Of a stretch of DNA of 64,000 nucleotides, positions 31,601 to 38,517 are shown piece after piece. The DNA lies in the IMG/VR virus record IMGVR_UViG_3300043410_000542, positions 1 to 64,000 of that record. One strand, given 5' to 3'. Position numbers and translations under genes: made by a program. Numbering within the stretch: position 1 is the stretch's first letter; the number at the start of each line of letters is the position of its first letter. The DNA is from a virus. The notes under the pieces were generated by a model that saw nothing but the letters and a program-made list of their open reading frames with translations, did no database searches and was not told the DNA's origin.

Positions 31601-32305
31601 GCAGCCGGTGCAACAGCATCTGGTGAAGATGGTTGGGTTACACGTGACAGCTACTTGGGCGTATTCTACCCAAGCGGTATCACAACAGACTTGTCAGGTT
31701 CTCCTGCAGTAGTTCCAGCATCACACATGATGTTGCGTACATTGTTGCGTAATGATACTATCGCTTATCCTTGGTTAGCTCCAGCTGGTACACGCCGTGG
31801 TACAATCGACAATGCTACAAACATCGGTTACTTAGATTCAACAACTGGTGAATTCCACACAGTTAAGAATCGTATGAGCATCCGTGATGTATTGTACACA
31901 AATCAAATCAACCCATTAGCATTCTTCACAGGCGTAGGCTTGTTGAACTATGGTAACAAGAACTCATTTGATTCACAATCAGCATTGGATCGTATCAACG
32001 TAGCACGTTTAGTTGCATACATTCGTCAACAATTGATGATTGCAGCACGTCCATTCGTATTCGAACCAAACGATGCGTTGACTCGTCAACAAATCACAGC
32101 GGTAGTTCAATCATTGTTTATCGACTTGGTTGCTAAACGTGGTCTATACGACTATCTAGTTGTATGTGATAGTTCAAACAACACACCATCACGTATCGAC
32201 AGAAACGAACTATGGATCGACATTGCGATTGAGCCAGTGAAAGCTGCGGAATTCATTTACATTCCAGTACGCTTATTGAACACAGGGGCTCTAGGAGCAG
32301 CGTAA
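28682..32305 (+). CDS. 18: Tail sheath protein, gp18-like, greatly enlarged
   Basis: Contractile sheath subunit. 1207 residues compared with 659 in T4. Conserved ends: the N terminus MALVSPGVEVNIIDQSQYLP with LVTLYGNPFFYKTTNGTPIH and LNEYGLLAAYSLLGTTNRAY, and the C-terminal core from FYPSGITTDLSGSPAVVPAS through MSIRDVLYTNQINPLAFFTG to LVVCDSSNNTPSRIDRNELW and IAIEPVKAAEFIYIPVRLLN. Between about residues 200 and 780 is a long Thr/Ser/Gly-rich beta region, probably surface-exposed insertion domains. One of them carries the GGSGYQLGDTITI pattern shared with the protein at 18164. Followed by a terminator. Confidence 0.92.
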   Translation: MALVSPGVEVNIIDQSQYLPAASNSVPLIVLATAQSKANAAGTAVAAATTKATANKLYQVTSQRDLVTLYGNPFFYKTTNGTPIHGYELNEYGLLAAYSLLGTTNRAYILRADVDLAAFVGSVSRPSGAPASDSYWLDTTNSTWGINEFDAVTGTFSGMEPIVLTDPNDVVDGAPKATLGNIGDYAVIAYAQEGAGLDVSTYFFKNRFNTWVALGSREWKEGIPAVTGTVSNPTLTSGNTIIITPYNAVSGSITPIAPITVTLTGSTVDSLVTAINDLNLQNVVASNISGKLSLAFTNLQTEQQTLFPYGLANGSGSPLTTLGIAPGIYYSPSVVYGVSSRMPLWTASQTTPHPTGSVWVKVNAVNNGMSLALSKFNGTTSSYENINVATYRTDADATVAIDSTGGKAVPAGTVYAQFGLDGLNPTAPVQLFKRLATGATVVTGITTPTTVPQNTTLRVFVTTPGVATGSTTSSSGIPGTAHIIVTTGTTIESFINDWTAAQIPYTTIKLTTAGNLQITHTAGGEILMSDRDPSTGDFNTLMEDLGFVAGTTIGVKKSRPAPFTNPTVNPSSTSGAGTGASLSITSLGYEYIVNSVAGGSGYQLGDTITINGSELGGSTPENNLVLKVVAISGGSVTRVVVESGYGVADYGLVLSNWVPVTYTANEGAPVAIPSNGTYWYYSTPSQVDIMINKGNVWRGYRNIAFDANGHPASSGTVGLTDAAGPIIAAAAPTTQTDGTALEYGDLWVDTSDLENYPMIYRWKSVNNLPQWVLIDKTDQTSSEGIVFADARWAARGDVDPVEDPIPTIASLLVSDHLDLDAPSATLYPQGTILFNTRRSGYNVKEFKTNYFSGKNYPNAGAYNSGAPASNTNLPKVSYAWVSASGLAADGSAYMGRKAQRNMVVQALKAAVATNQTIREEDNFFNLIATPGYPELQPDMVALNNDRHNTAYIVGDTPLRLKDQATDLTNWATNAAGATASGEDGWVTRDSYLGVFYPSGITTDLSGSPAVVPASHMMLRTLLRNDTIAYPWLAPAGTRRGTIDNATNIGYLDSTTGEFHTVKNRMSIRDVLYTNQINPLAFFTGVGLLNYGNKNSFDSQSALDRINVARLVAYIRQQLMIAARPFVFEPNDALTRQQITAVVQSLFIDLVAKRGLYDYLVVCDSSNNTPSRIDRNELWIDIAIEPVKAAEFIYIPVRLLNTGALGAA

Positions 32306-32311
32306 ATATAG

Positions 32312-32336
32312 TCCCCCGGAGACGGGGGATTATTTA
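32312..32336 (+). terminator. Hairpin terminator after sheath gene
   Basis: TCCCCCG-GAGA-CGGGGGA followed by TTATTT. Very stable seven-base GC stem with a GNRA-type loop; the T tract is short, so it may act partly as an mRNA 3' stabiliser. Confidence 0.72.
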
Positions 32337-32337
32337 A

Positions 32338-32345
32338 GATAAATA
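32338..32345 (+). promoter_or_regulatory. Late promoter
   Basis: GATAAATA, 21 bases before ATG 32367, with CAGGAGAAAC as ribosome site. Separate promoter for the tube. Confidence 0.7.
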
Positions 32346-32366
32346 AGTATAACAGGAGAAACACAA

Positions 32367-32993
32367 ATGGCAACAGCCTCACAATCACTCTTTAACATGA
32401 CAGTTGGCGCAGACAACACACCTAGTTCTCAAGGTTTGTTGATGCCTAAGTTGCAATATCGTTTCAGAGCTTTATTCATTAACTTCGGTACAGGCGGTTC
32501 TACTCAAGAATTGACTAAGCAAGTTATGGACATTCAACGTCCTAACGTTCAGTTTGAAGAAGTTACATTGGACATCTATAACAGCAAAGTGTATCTAGCT
32601 GGTAAGCACTCATGGCAAGAAACTCAAATCAACTTGCGTGACGATGCTGCTGGTAACGTATCTAAGTTAGTTGGTCAACAATTACAAAAGCAATTTGACT
32701 TTGTTGAGCAAGCATCTGCTGCTACAGGTCAAGATTACAAGTTCCAAATCAACTATGAAATCTTAGACGGTGGTAACGGTACACTAACTCCAAACGTATT
32801 AGAGACATGGGAATTGTACGGTTGCTTCATCAAATCAGCAAACTACAACAACATGGATTACAAATCAAACGATCCAGCAACTATTCAGTTGTCAATTCGT
32901 TTCGATAACGCAATTCAAAGTCCTCTATCTTCTGGTATTGGTACTAATGTCGGTCGTGCATTCGGCGGTACAGCGGTTACTGGTCTAGGTTAA
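32367..32993 (+). CDS. 19: Tail tube protein, gp19-like
   Basis: Forms the inner tube of the contractile tail. 208 residues (T4 gp19 is 163). LLMPKLQYRFRALFINFGTG, VMDIQRPNVQFEEVTLDIYN and the centre KVYLAGKHSWQETQINLRDD match the tube-protein pattern of aquatic T4-like phages; the C-terminal part has VLETWELYGCFIKSANYNNM and IQLSIRFDNAIQ. It lies directly after the sheath gene, as in T4. Confidence 0.92.
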   Translation: MATASQSLFNMTVGADNTPSSQGLLMPKLQYRFRALFINFGTGGSTQELTKQVMDIQRPNVQFEEVTLDIYNSKVYLAGKHSWQETQINLRDDAAGNVSKLVGQQLQKQFDFVEQASAATGQDYKFQINYEILDGGNGTLTPNVLETWELYGCFIKSANYNNMDYKSNDPATIQLSIRFDNAIQSPLSSGIGTNVGRAFGGTAVTGLG

Positions 32994-33006
32994 TATTTAG
33001 GATATT

Positions 33007-34167
33007 ATGTCTGGATTTTTCCAAGACTTACTGCAATCTGCCGTTTCTACTGTAAAGAAAGAATCTGGCAACGCAGTCAAAGCATTCTTCGGTAATGAAT
33101 ACTTGCGTGATTACACTCACGCAAGTAAAACCTTTAGGTCTAATTCATATGGCTATGCACCGAAGTTCAAATTCTTATTCCACGTTTATTTCGATATCAA
33201 CAAAGACTTGATATCTGCTACTGGTAGATTACCTACAGACCAGAACTTTGGTCTTGCAGTGAAAACAGTTCAATTACCTAAGTTTAGTTTTGACTTAGCA
33301 ACAATGAATCAATACAATCGTAAACGTGTAATTCAAACAAAAATCAAATACGATCCTATTACTATCACATTCCATGATGACCACAGTAATTTGATTCGTA
33401 AGTTATGGCACACATACTACACTTACTATTATAAAGATGCGGCTCAAACTGACATGAGTCCTGGTAGTACTAGTGGAAGAAACGTATATACTAACATAAC
33501 TCAAAATGACCACGATTGGGGTTATATCGGTGAAGGTAACGACAAACCTACACCAACAGGAGCAGCACTAGGTGCTACAAAACCTGTATTCTTCAAGACT
33601 ATTGATATCTATGGAATGAGTCAACATAACTTCTCATTGTATAGATTAGTCAATCCAGTCATTGAGAGTTTCCAACATGATACACACAGCTATTCTGAAG
33701 GTAGTGGCATCATGGAAAACACAATGACACTTCAGTACGAAACAGTTAAGTATTACGAAGGTGCATTGGATGGTAAGAGACCAGACGAAATCGTTAAGAT
33801 GTTTGGTCAAGATGCTCATTATGACAGAACAGTTAGTCCTATTGCTAAACCAGGTAGCCAATCAAGTATTCTTGGTCAAGGTGGTTTGGTTGATGCCGCA
33901 GGTGGTATCTTAGATGACTTGACAAACATTCCACCGAACTTCTTGGGTGCTATTCAGAAAGCTGGCACAACAGCACAGACATTTAAGAATCCTAAGAATG
34001 TATTGAACATTGCTAAAGGTGAAGCACTTGGTATGGCAGCAGATGCCATCACCGGAACACCTAATAGAAATACGATGTTCAACTTCCCTAACGCTGCATC
34101 ATCAGTTGTCAAATCAACTAATGCGGCAATCGGGCGTGTAGTTCCTCCTATCACTATTAACAAGTAA
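33007..34167 (+). CDS. Tube-like virion protein (gp19/gp54-type fold)
   Basis: 386 residues. The region from YAPKFKFLFHVYFDINKDL to KTVQLPKFSFDLATMNQYNR, and ITITFHDDHSNLIRKLW followed by GIMENTMTLQYETVKYYEGA, follows the plan of tail-tube-related proteins such as the tube initiator gp54 and tube gp19. The last 110 residues are Ala/Gly-rich and flexible. Position directly behind gp19 without its own promoter supports a tube-associated role (initiator or terminator). The exact orthologue is not certain. Confidence 0.62.
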   Translation: MSGFFQDLLQSAVSTVKKESGNAVKAFFGNEYLRDYTHASKTFRSNSYGYAPKFKFLFHVYFDINKDLISATGRLPTDQNFGLAVKTVQLPKFSFDLATMNQYNRKRVIQTKIKYDPITITFHDDHSNLIRKLWHTYYTYYYKDAAQTDMSPGSTSGRNVYTNITQNDHDWGYIGEGNDKPTPTGAALGATKPVFFKTIDIYGMSQHNFSLYRLVNPVIESFQHDTHSYSEGSGIMENTMTLQYETVKYYEGALDGKRPDEIVKMFGQDAHYDRTVSPIAKPGSQSSILGQGGLVDAAGGILDDLTNIPPNFLGAIQKAGTTAQTFKNPKNVLNIAKGEALGMAADAITGTPNRNTMFNFPNAASSVVKSTNAAIGRVVPPITINK

Positions 34168-34173
34168 TAAATA
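34165..34173 (+). promoter_or_regulatory. Late promoter
   Basis: TAATAAATA overlapping the stop of the previous gene, with CGAGGTATA as ribosome site before ATG 34189. Confidence 0.65.
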
Positions 34174-34188
34174 TACTACGAGGTATAT

Positions 34189-34551
34189 ATGGCACAAATC
34201 GTAGACGGACCAAGAACACATTTAGACAACACAGTAAGAGTATTTGATAGCTTTTACAATTTTGAAATTAGCATCGATGCTAACACATATGAAATTGTGA
34301 GATCCTATTTCTATTCTGTATCAGATAATGCTGACATAGCAGATAACTTCACTGCTATGTTGTTTAGAATTTCAAGTATCACAGATGAAGAACCCTTAAA
34401 CTTGTTAGGCTACTTGCAAGGTACTTCTAAGTTAGAAACTACCGCATTGATGGCTTACTACTTAAACAGTTTAAAGAGTAAGACGACATTATACGGAGTT
34501 AGCGCAACGCCTACTCCCAACGAAAACGTACAACGTAACGTGGTGGTATAA
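34189..34551 (+). CDS. Hypothetical virion-assembly protein
   Basis: Unknown function, 120 residues. An N-terminal beta region (TVRVFDSFYNFEISIDANTY) and a helical C-terminal half (LNLLGYLQGTSKLETTALMA). Its stop shares a base with the gp4 start (taATG), so it is translationally coupled to head completion and may act in head or tail assembly. Confidence 0.6.
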   Translation: MAQIVDGPRTHLDNTVRVFDSFYNFEISIDANTYEIVRSYFYSVSDNADIADNFTAMLFRISSITDEEPLNLLGYLQGTSKLETTALMAYYLNSLKSKTTLYGVSATPTPNENVQRNVVV

Positions 34552-34988
34552 TGGCTAAGTGGGCACAGGGTATTTATGAAGTAAGAAATCCAGAGAAGTA
34601 CATAGGTAATCACAAACCTAAGTATCGTTCAGGATGGGAATTTACTTTCATGCAGTTCTGTGACAACAACAAAGCAGTGTTGAAATGGGCAAGCGAGGCA
34701 ATCGCAATTCCCTATATGAATCCTATAACTGGCAAGAGAGCCAACTACATCCCTGACTTTTTCGTAGTCTACCAAAACAAACATGGCAAGCAAATTGCCG
34801 AAATGATTGAAATCAAACCCAAGAAACAAAGTCTTATTGAAAGTCGTGTAGCGTCAGCACGTGATAGGGCAGTTGTAGCAGTGAATCATGCTAAGTGGGC
34901 AAGTGCAAAAGCATATTGCATTCAAAGCGGATTCACATTTAGAGTCATCACCGAAGATGACCTTTTCTACAACGGCAGACGCAAGTAA
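34551..34988 (+). CDS. 4: Head completion protein, gp4-like
   Basis: Stabilises DNA-filled heads before tail joining; the fold is nuclease-like. 145 residues (T4 gp4 is 150). PKYRSGWEFTFMQFCDNNKA followed by VLKWASEAIAIPYMNPITGK aligns with ITYRSNWEKFFFEWLDKNPE and AWGSETAVIPY of T4, PDFFVVYQNKHGKQIAEMI is followed by EIKPKKQSL as in T4 EIKPKKETQ (the E-x-K active-site-like motif), and GFTFRVITEDDLF matches IKFRILTEDGL. Confidence 0.88.
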   Translation: MAKWAQGIYEVRNPEKYIGNHKPKYRSGWEFTFMQFCDNNKAVLKWASEAIAIPYMNPITGKRANYIPDFFVVYQNKHGKQIAEMIEIKPKKQSLIESRVASARDRAVVAVNHAKWASAKAYCIQSGFTFRVITEDDLFYNGRRK

Positions 34989-34994
34989 TAAATA
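34987..34994 (+). promoter_or_regulatory. Late promoter
   Basis: AATAAATA overlapping the gp4 stop, 21 bases before ATG 35016. Confidence 0.65.
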
Positions 34995-35015
34995 CTACTA
35001 TTATAGGATAGTAGT

Positions 35016-35507
35016 ATGACCAAGAAACTCAGTGAATTATTTGAACTGCCGGAAGATGAGCAGACTCCTGAGCCACATGAATTACAAGCAGAGCAAGCAT
35101 TCGAAGTAACACAAGAAGCATACTCTACATTAGAAAAGATTGAAAATGCACTGCCTCAAGTCAGAGGATTAGAAGCAAGTGACAATGAGATGGATGAATT
35201 AGCAACTTTAGCCACAGAATCATACAAAGACTTGATGGATTTAGGCATGCAAGTTGACAGTAGATTTGCTAGTGAGATTTTCAACTCGGCAAGTAGTATG
35301 TTAGGTCATGCTATCACTGCTAAGACTGCAAAGATTAACAAGAAGCTAAAAATGCTTGATTTGCAGTTGAAAAAAGCAGGTTTAGATGCTAAGAAAGCTG
35401 GCAAAGAAGAAGAAATAGAAAATATTCCACTAGGGGAAGGGTCACTAGTAGACAGAAACGAACTACTAAGAACGATCCTAGCAAAAAAACCCACTAGTGA
35501 TAAATAA
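35016..35507 (+). CDS. 16: Probable small terminase subunit, gp16-like
   Basis: 163 residues (T4 gp16 is 164). Opens LSELFELPEDEQ with an acidic N terminus, then a helical centre: ESYKDLMDLGMQVDSRFASE, then FNSASSMLGHAITAKTAKIN, then KKLKMLDLQLKKAGLDAKK. This follows the coiled-coil plan of gp16, which forms rings and regulates the large terminase gp17. A flexible tail with LGEGSLVDRNELLRTIL ends the protein. Position between gp4 and virion genes is consistent but not the T4 order. Identity by pattern only; no large terminase in the window to confirm. Confidence 0.65.
   Translation: MTKKLSELFELPEDEQTPEPHELQAEQAFEVTQEAYSTLEKIENALPQVRGLEASDNEMDELATLATESYKDLMDLGMQVDSRFASEIFNSASSMLGHAITAKTAKINKKLKMLDLQLKKAGLDAKKAGKEEEIENIPLGEGSLVDRNELLRTILAKKPTSDK
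35498..35506 (+). promoter_or_regulatory. Late promoter
   Basis: TGATAAATA overlapping the last codons of the previous gene, 19 bases before ATG 35526. Confidence 0.68.
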
Positions 35508-35525
35508 TATAATAGGAATAACACA

Positions 35526-36134
35526 ATGAAAAGCCTTCGACATTACTTAACAGAAAGTGCTCGTACATATCACTACACGATTAAAATCTTGGGTGATGTT
35601 GACAAGAACTTTTTAGACTTATTCAAGCACAACTTGAGCAAATTCGATCCTGTAAAGATTGAAGAACCAAAGACAACACCTATTCAGAAGAACCCATACG
35701 GTTTTACTGATGCTGAACCTAATCAGAGTGTTACTATCATCAAAGCAGAATTCAGATATCCAGCGACTGAACCAATGATTCAGCAAGTTGCGATGCAACA
35801 AGGATTTAACATTAATAGAATTCGTGCGTTGACTACAGATTTCAATGACAGTTTGAATGCAGAAAATGACATGTATGCAAATGAAATGTCCGATGAAGAT
35901 AAAGAACCATTGTTGAACACTGAAGAAATGGGAGACAATGGTAAGCAAGCAGGTGAAGATTATTCAAAACAATATCTAGACAAAGTTGTTCCTACAAAGC
36001 CTAGTATTGATTATGCGTTCGCAGGAAAGCCAGCCCCGAAGGATGTCAACAAGACCAAAGAAGGTATACAGACCAAGAGCCCGTTTAGCAAAATTAATAT
36101 GCCTCCTAAGCCAACGACTGGAGCGAGCCGATAA
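35526..36134 (+). CDS. Probable capsid-internal protein, CTS-like N terminus
   Basis: Unknown function, 202 residues. MKSLRHYLTESART resembles the capsid-targeting N termini of prohead internal proteins. Residues 15-110 form an alpha-beta domain (YHYTIKILGDVDKNFLDLF, then SVTIIKAEFRYPATEPMIQQ) that looks like a ferredoxin-type fold; residues 110-202 are acidic then Pro/Lys-rich and disordered. Own late promoter. Confidence 0.58.
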   Translation: MKSLRHYLTESARTYHYTIKILGDVDKNFLDLFKHNLSKFDPVKIEEPKTTPIQKNPYGFTDAEPNQSVTIIKAEFRYPATEPMIQQVAMQQGFNINRIRALTTDFNDSLNAENDMYANEMSDEDKEPLLNTEEMGDNGKQAGEDYSKQYLDKVVPTKPSIDYAFAGKPAPKDVNKTKEGIQTKSPFSKINMPPKPTTGASR

Positions 36135-36135
36135 A

Positions 36136-36348
36136 ATGATTGACTTCACAGCAAAACAATTGAGTTGGATTGTTCTTACTGCATGTGGCATTGGTGGCGG
36201 TGGCTACTTAACTATTGACGGTAAGATTAAAGAAGTTGATAACAAGCTAACAGTTAACAGTGTTAGACAAGAATCAATTAATGATAAACTAGCCGAGTTG
36301 ACTAAACAGCTAGGTAGAATCGAAGATAAATTAGATAGAAGAAGATAA
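36136..36348 (+). CDS. Small membrane-anchored coiled-coil protein
   Basis: 70 residues. A hydrophobic segment at about 8-24 (QLSWIVLTACGIGGGGYL) is followed by a charged coiled coil (DKLAELTKQLGRIEDKLDRR). This plan is common among small phage lysis accessory or XhlA-like proteins, but glycine content in the segment is high and no lysis gene is adjacent. Starts one base after the previous stop. Confidence 0.55.
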   Translation: MIDFTAKQLSWIVLTACGIGGGGYLTIDGKIKEVDNKLTVNSVRQESINDKLAELTKQLGRIEDKLDRRR

Positions 36349-36358
36349 GGAAACGAAT

Positions 36359-38419
36359 ATGGATTTCAGAAGCCTATTACAATCAATTACTGACCTTTCT
36401 GAGTCAGAAGGTAGTCGAGTACATAAAGGTACATACGGTACAAGTTACGGCAAAGAAGATGTTCGTGACCAATATGGCCATAAAGTTGGTAAAGTAGATA
36501 AGGGTGCAGAAGCATCTAAAGAAGCACCAAAGAAAGGTCGCGGTCGTCCAAAGAAGGATGGTGGTGAAGGTGCTAAGTTTGATTCATCAGCATTAAGCGC
36601 AGCATTTGGTAGCAAGAAGCCAAGCGGTAAAGTTGGTACAGTTTCAGCAAAGCATTCATTAAAAGAATACATTGAATCACAGGAACAACTGAAAAGATTT
36701 GAAACTGTTATGGAAGGCATCTTCGGTGGTAGTGTTGACCATTCATCAATCGCAGCTAACTTATCTAAACTAGCAAGAGTTATCAAGTCAGTACAAACTC
36801 CAGAACAATTTGCAGTTGCACAAAAGTACGCTCAACGTATGTCTGGTACTATTCAAAAACATCAGCACGACGGAATGGGTTTTGGTCCAGGCTTGAGAGC
36901 TAACATTGGTGTATCTAGAGATATCCAGAAAGACCTAGCAGCTAAGGCTCGTGAGTTAGGTATTGAATACAAAGCGTTGGAAGAAGAAGAATTAACAATC
37001 AAGCCTTTGCCAGGTGCAAGTCAAATTGTTGACCCTACAGGTAAAACAATCGGTACAGCAGATGCACAAACAGCAAACGTATTGAAGCAAGCTGCCGCAA
37101 AAGGCACATTAAACTTAGGTGGACAAAATATGGCAGAAGGTAAAAAAGCAAAGCCAGATTTCTTAGACGTTGATGACGATAAAAATGAAAAGGAATCATT
37201 TAAAAAGGCTGTATCTGATAAAGAAAAAGACAAGAAAGAAGTTAAAGAAAGTATCAGCTTTAACGAAATGTCACAAGAAACTCAAAATGATGCACAAGAA
37301 ATGTTGGCTGAATTGCAATCAGACATTGATGAATTCATCAACACCGGTCATTGCAGTGATAAGTTAGAAGCATTCTTAAAAGTGCATGGTCATAGCAAGA
37401 AGAAAATTGCAGATGAAGCAACTACAATCCCTACATCTTCATTTACAAAACCAGGTAGCCCGATGGCAGAACCTAGAACTTCAGCTCCTTTAAGTCCTGC
37501 AGTTCCAGCAACAGGTGGTGCAGCTCCAATGGACGGTGGTTCTTTCCTTAAGAATCTAACAATGCCTACAAAAACATTTGAAAGTACAGATATGAAAGAT
37601 ATTCAATTAGAAGGCTGGGAAAAGCAGCTAAACGGTTTATTAACAGAAGGTATCACTGTATCTTCAAGTCAAGGTCAACAAGGTGCTCCTGATTCAGTAT
37701 CAGTGACAGCTAATGATGCAGATGCACAACAGTTATTAGCTGTATTGCGTCAAGCAGGTTTAGGTGTATTCGGTGGCGGTGAGCAACCAACTAGTAACTA
37801 TGGTGCTCCGATGCCCGCACATGGTGAAGAGCCAGAAGGTAACGGTACAGAGCCAGAAGCTAGCCCAGAAGTAGCTGATGCAGATGACGATATCATGTCT
37901 CTAATCAAGAAAATGACTGGTATTGAGCAAGGTGGTGAACAGCCTCAAACTCTAGAGCCAGCGCAAGGCGGTGAAGAAGGCAGCGAAGATTACAAAGATG
38001 AAGAAGGTTCAGAAGAACAATCTCAAGGTTCAGAAGAACAATCAGGTGAAGAAGAAGTTACTGACGAAGGTAACGACGGTAATCTAGCTAATAACGCTGA
38101 ACCATACGATGAAATCACTCAAGGTGACGTAGTTGCAGGTCGTTTAGGTAAAGATGAAGAAGGCGGCGAAGCAGAGCACGAGCATGAAGAAACTTGTTCT
38201 GATTGCGGTCAAGCATCATGCGAATGCGATGACGAAGAATCTAAAGTAGAAGAAGGTTATGCTAATGAGCCAGACGAAGAAATGGCTAAATTGAAAGCAT
38301 TGCTATCAATGGGCAACGACATGCACCGCATGAAAGGCTCACAAGCAGTTGGTAATCCTGTAAGAGTTGCAGAATCTAACATGATTAACGACTGGAAAAA
38401 GTTAAGCGGAATAAAATAA
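36359..38419 (+). CDS. Large acidic internal virion protein with AT-hook and EF-hand-like loop
   Basis: 686 residues, mostly low complexity. MDFRSLLQSITDLSE may be a capsid-targeting N terminus. KKGRGRPKK (58-66) is an AT-hook-type DNA-binding motif. Residues 100-210 form a helical domain. FLDVDDDKNEKESF near 270 has the D-x-D-x-D-x-N-E spacing of a calcium-binding EF loop. The C-terminal third is extremely Glu/Gln/Gly-rich, with a Cys cluster (CSDCGQASCEC) around residue 612. It could be a prohead core or DNA-associated internal protein that is processed during maturation. Function is inferred from composition and context. Confidence 0.62.
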   Translation: MDFRSLLQSITDLSESEGSRVHKGTYGTSYGKEDVRDQYGHKVGKVDKGAEASKEAPKKGRGRPKKDGGEGAKFDSSALSAAFGSKKPSGKVGTVSAKHSLKEYIESQEQLKRFETVMEGIFGGSVDHSSIAANLSKLARVIKSVQTPEQFAVAQKYAQRMSGTIQKHQHDGMGFGPGLRANIGVSRDIQKDLAAKARELGIEYKALEEEELTIKPLPGASQIVDPTGKTIGTADAQTANVLKQAAAKGTLNLGGQNMAEGKKAKPDFLDVDDDKNEKESFKKAVSDKEKDKKEVKESISFNEMSQETQNDAQEMLAELQSDIDEFINTGHCSDKLEAFLKVHGHSKKKIADEATTIPTSSFTKPGSPMAEPRTSAPLSPAVPATGGAAPMDGGSFLKNLTMPTKTFESTDMKDIQLEGWEKQLNGLLTEGITVSSSQGQQGAPDSVSVTANDADAQQLLAVLRQAGLGVFGGGEQPTSNYGAPMPAHGEEPEGNGTEPEASPEVADADDDIMSLIKKMTGIEQGGEQPQTLEPAQGGEEGSEDYKDEEGSEEQSQGSEEQSGEEEVTDEGNDGNLANNAEPYDEITQGDVVAGRLGKDEEGGEAEHEHEETCSDCGQASCECDDEESKVEEGYANEPDEEMAKLKALLSMGNDMHRMKGSQAVGNPVRVAESNMINDWKKLSGIK

Positions 38420-38437
38420 TAAAAATCCGCATTTTTA

Positions 38438-38467
38438 AATAGCACTCTTCGGGGTGCTATTTTTTTG
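38438..38467 (+). terminator. Rho-independent terminator with UUCG loop
   Basis: AATAGCACTC-TTCG-GGGTGCTATT followed by T6: a ten-pair stem capped by a C(UUCG)G tetraloop. Confidence 0.9.
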
Positions 38468-38487
38468 GGCATGTGTTTATTTAAAAA

Positions 38488-38496
38488 CGATAAATA
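38488..38496 (+). promoter_or_regulatory. Late promoter
   Basis: CGATAAATA, 21 bases before ATG 38518, with ATAAGG as ribosome site. Drives the giant fibre. Confidence 0.7.
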
Positions 38497-38517
38497 CATA
38501 ATAAGGTGTAATAGAAC

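Noticed and set aside
34994-35015. Perfect inverted repeat ACTACTAT...ATAGTAGT around the gp16 ribosome site
   Set aside because: The late promoter at 34987-34994 predicts a start near 35000, so the left arm would hardly be in the RNA; likely fortuitous.
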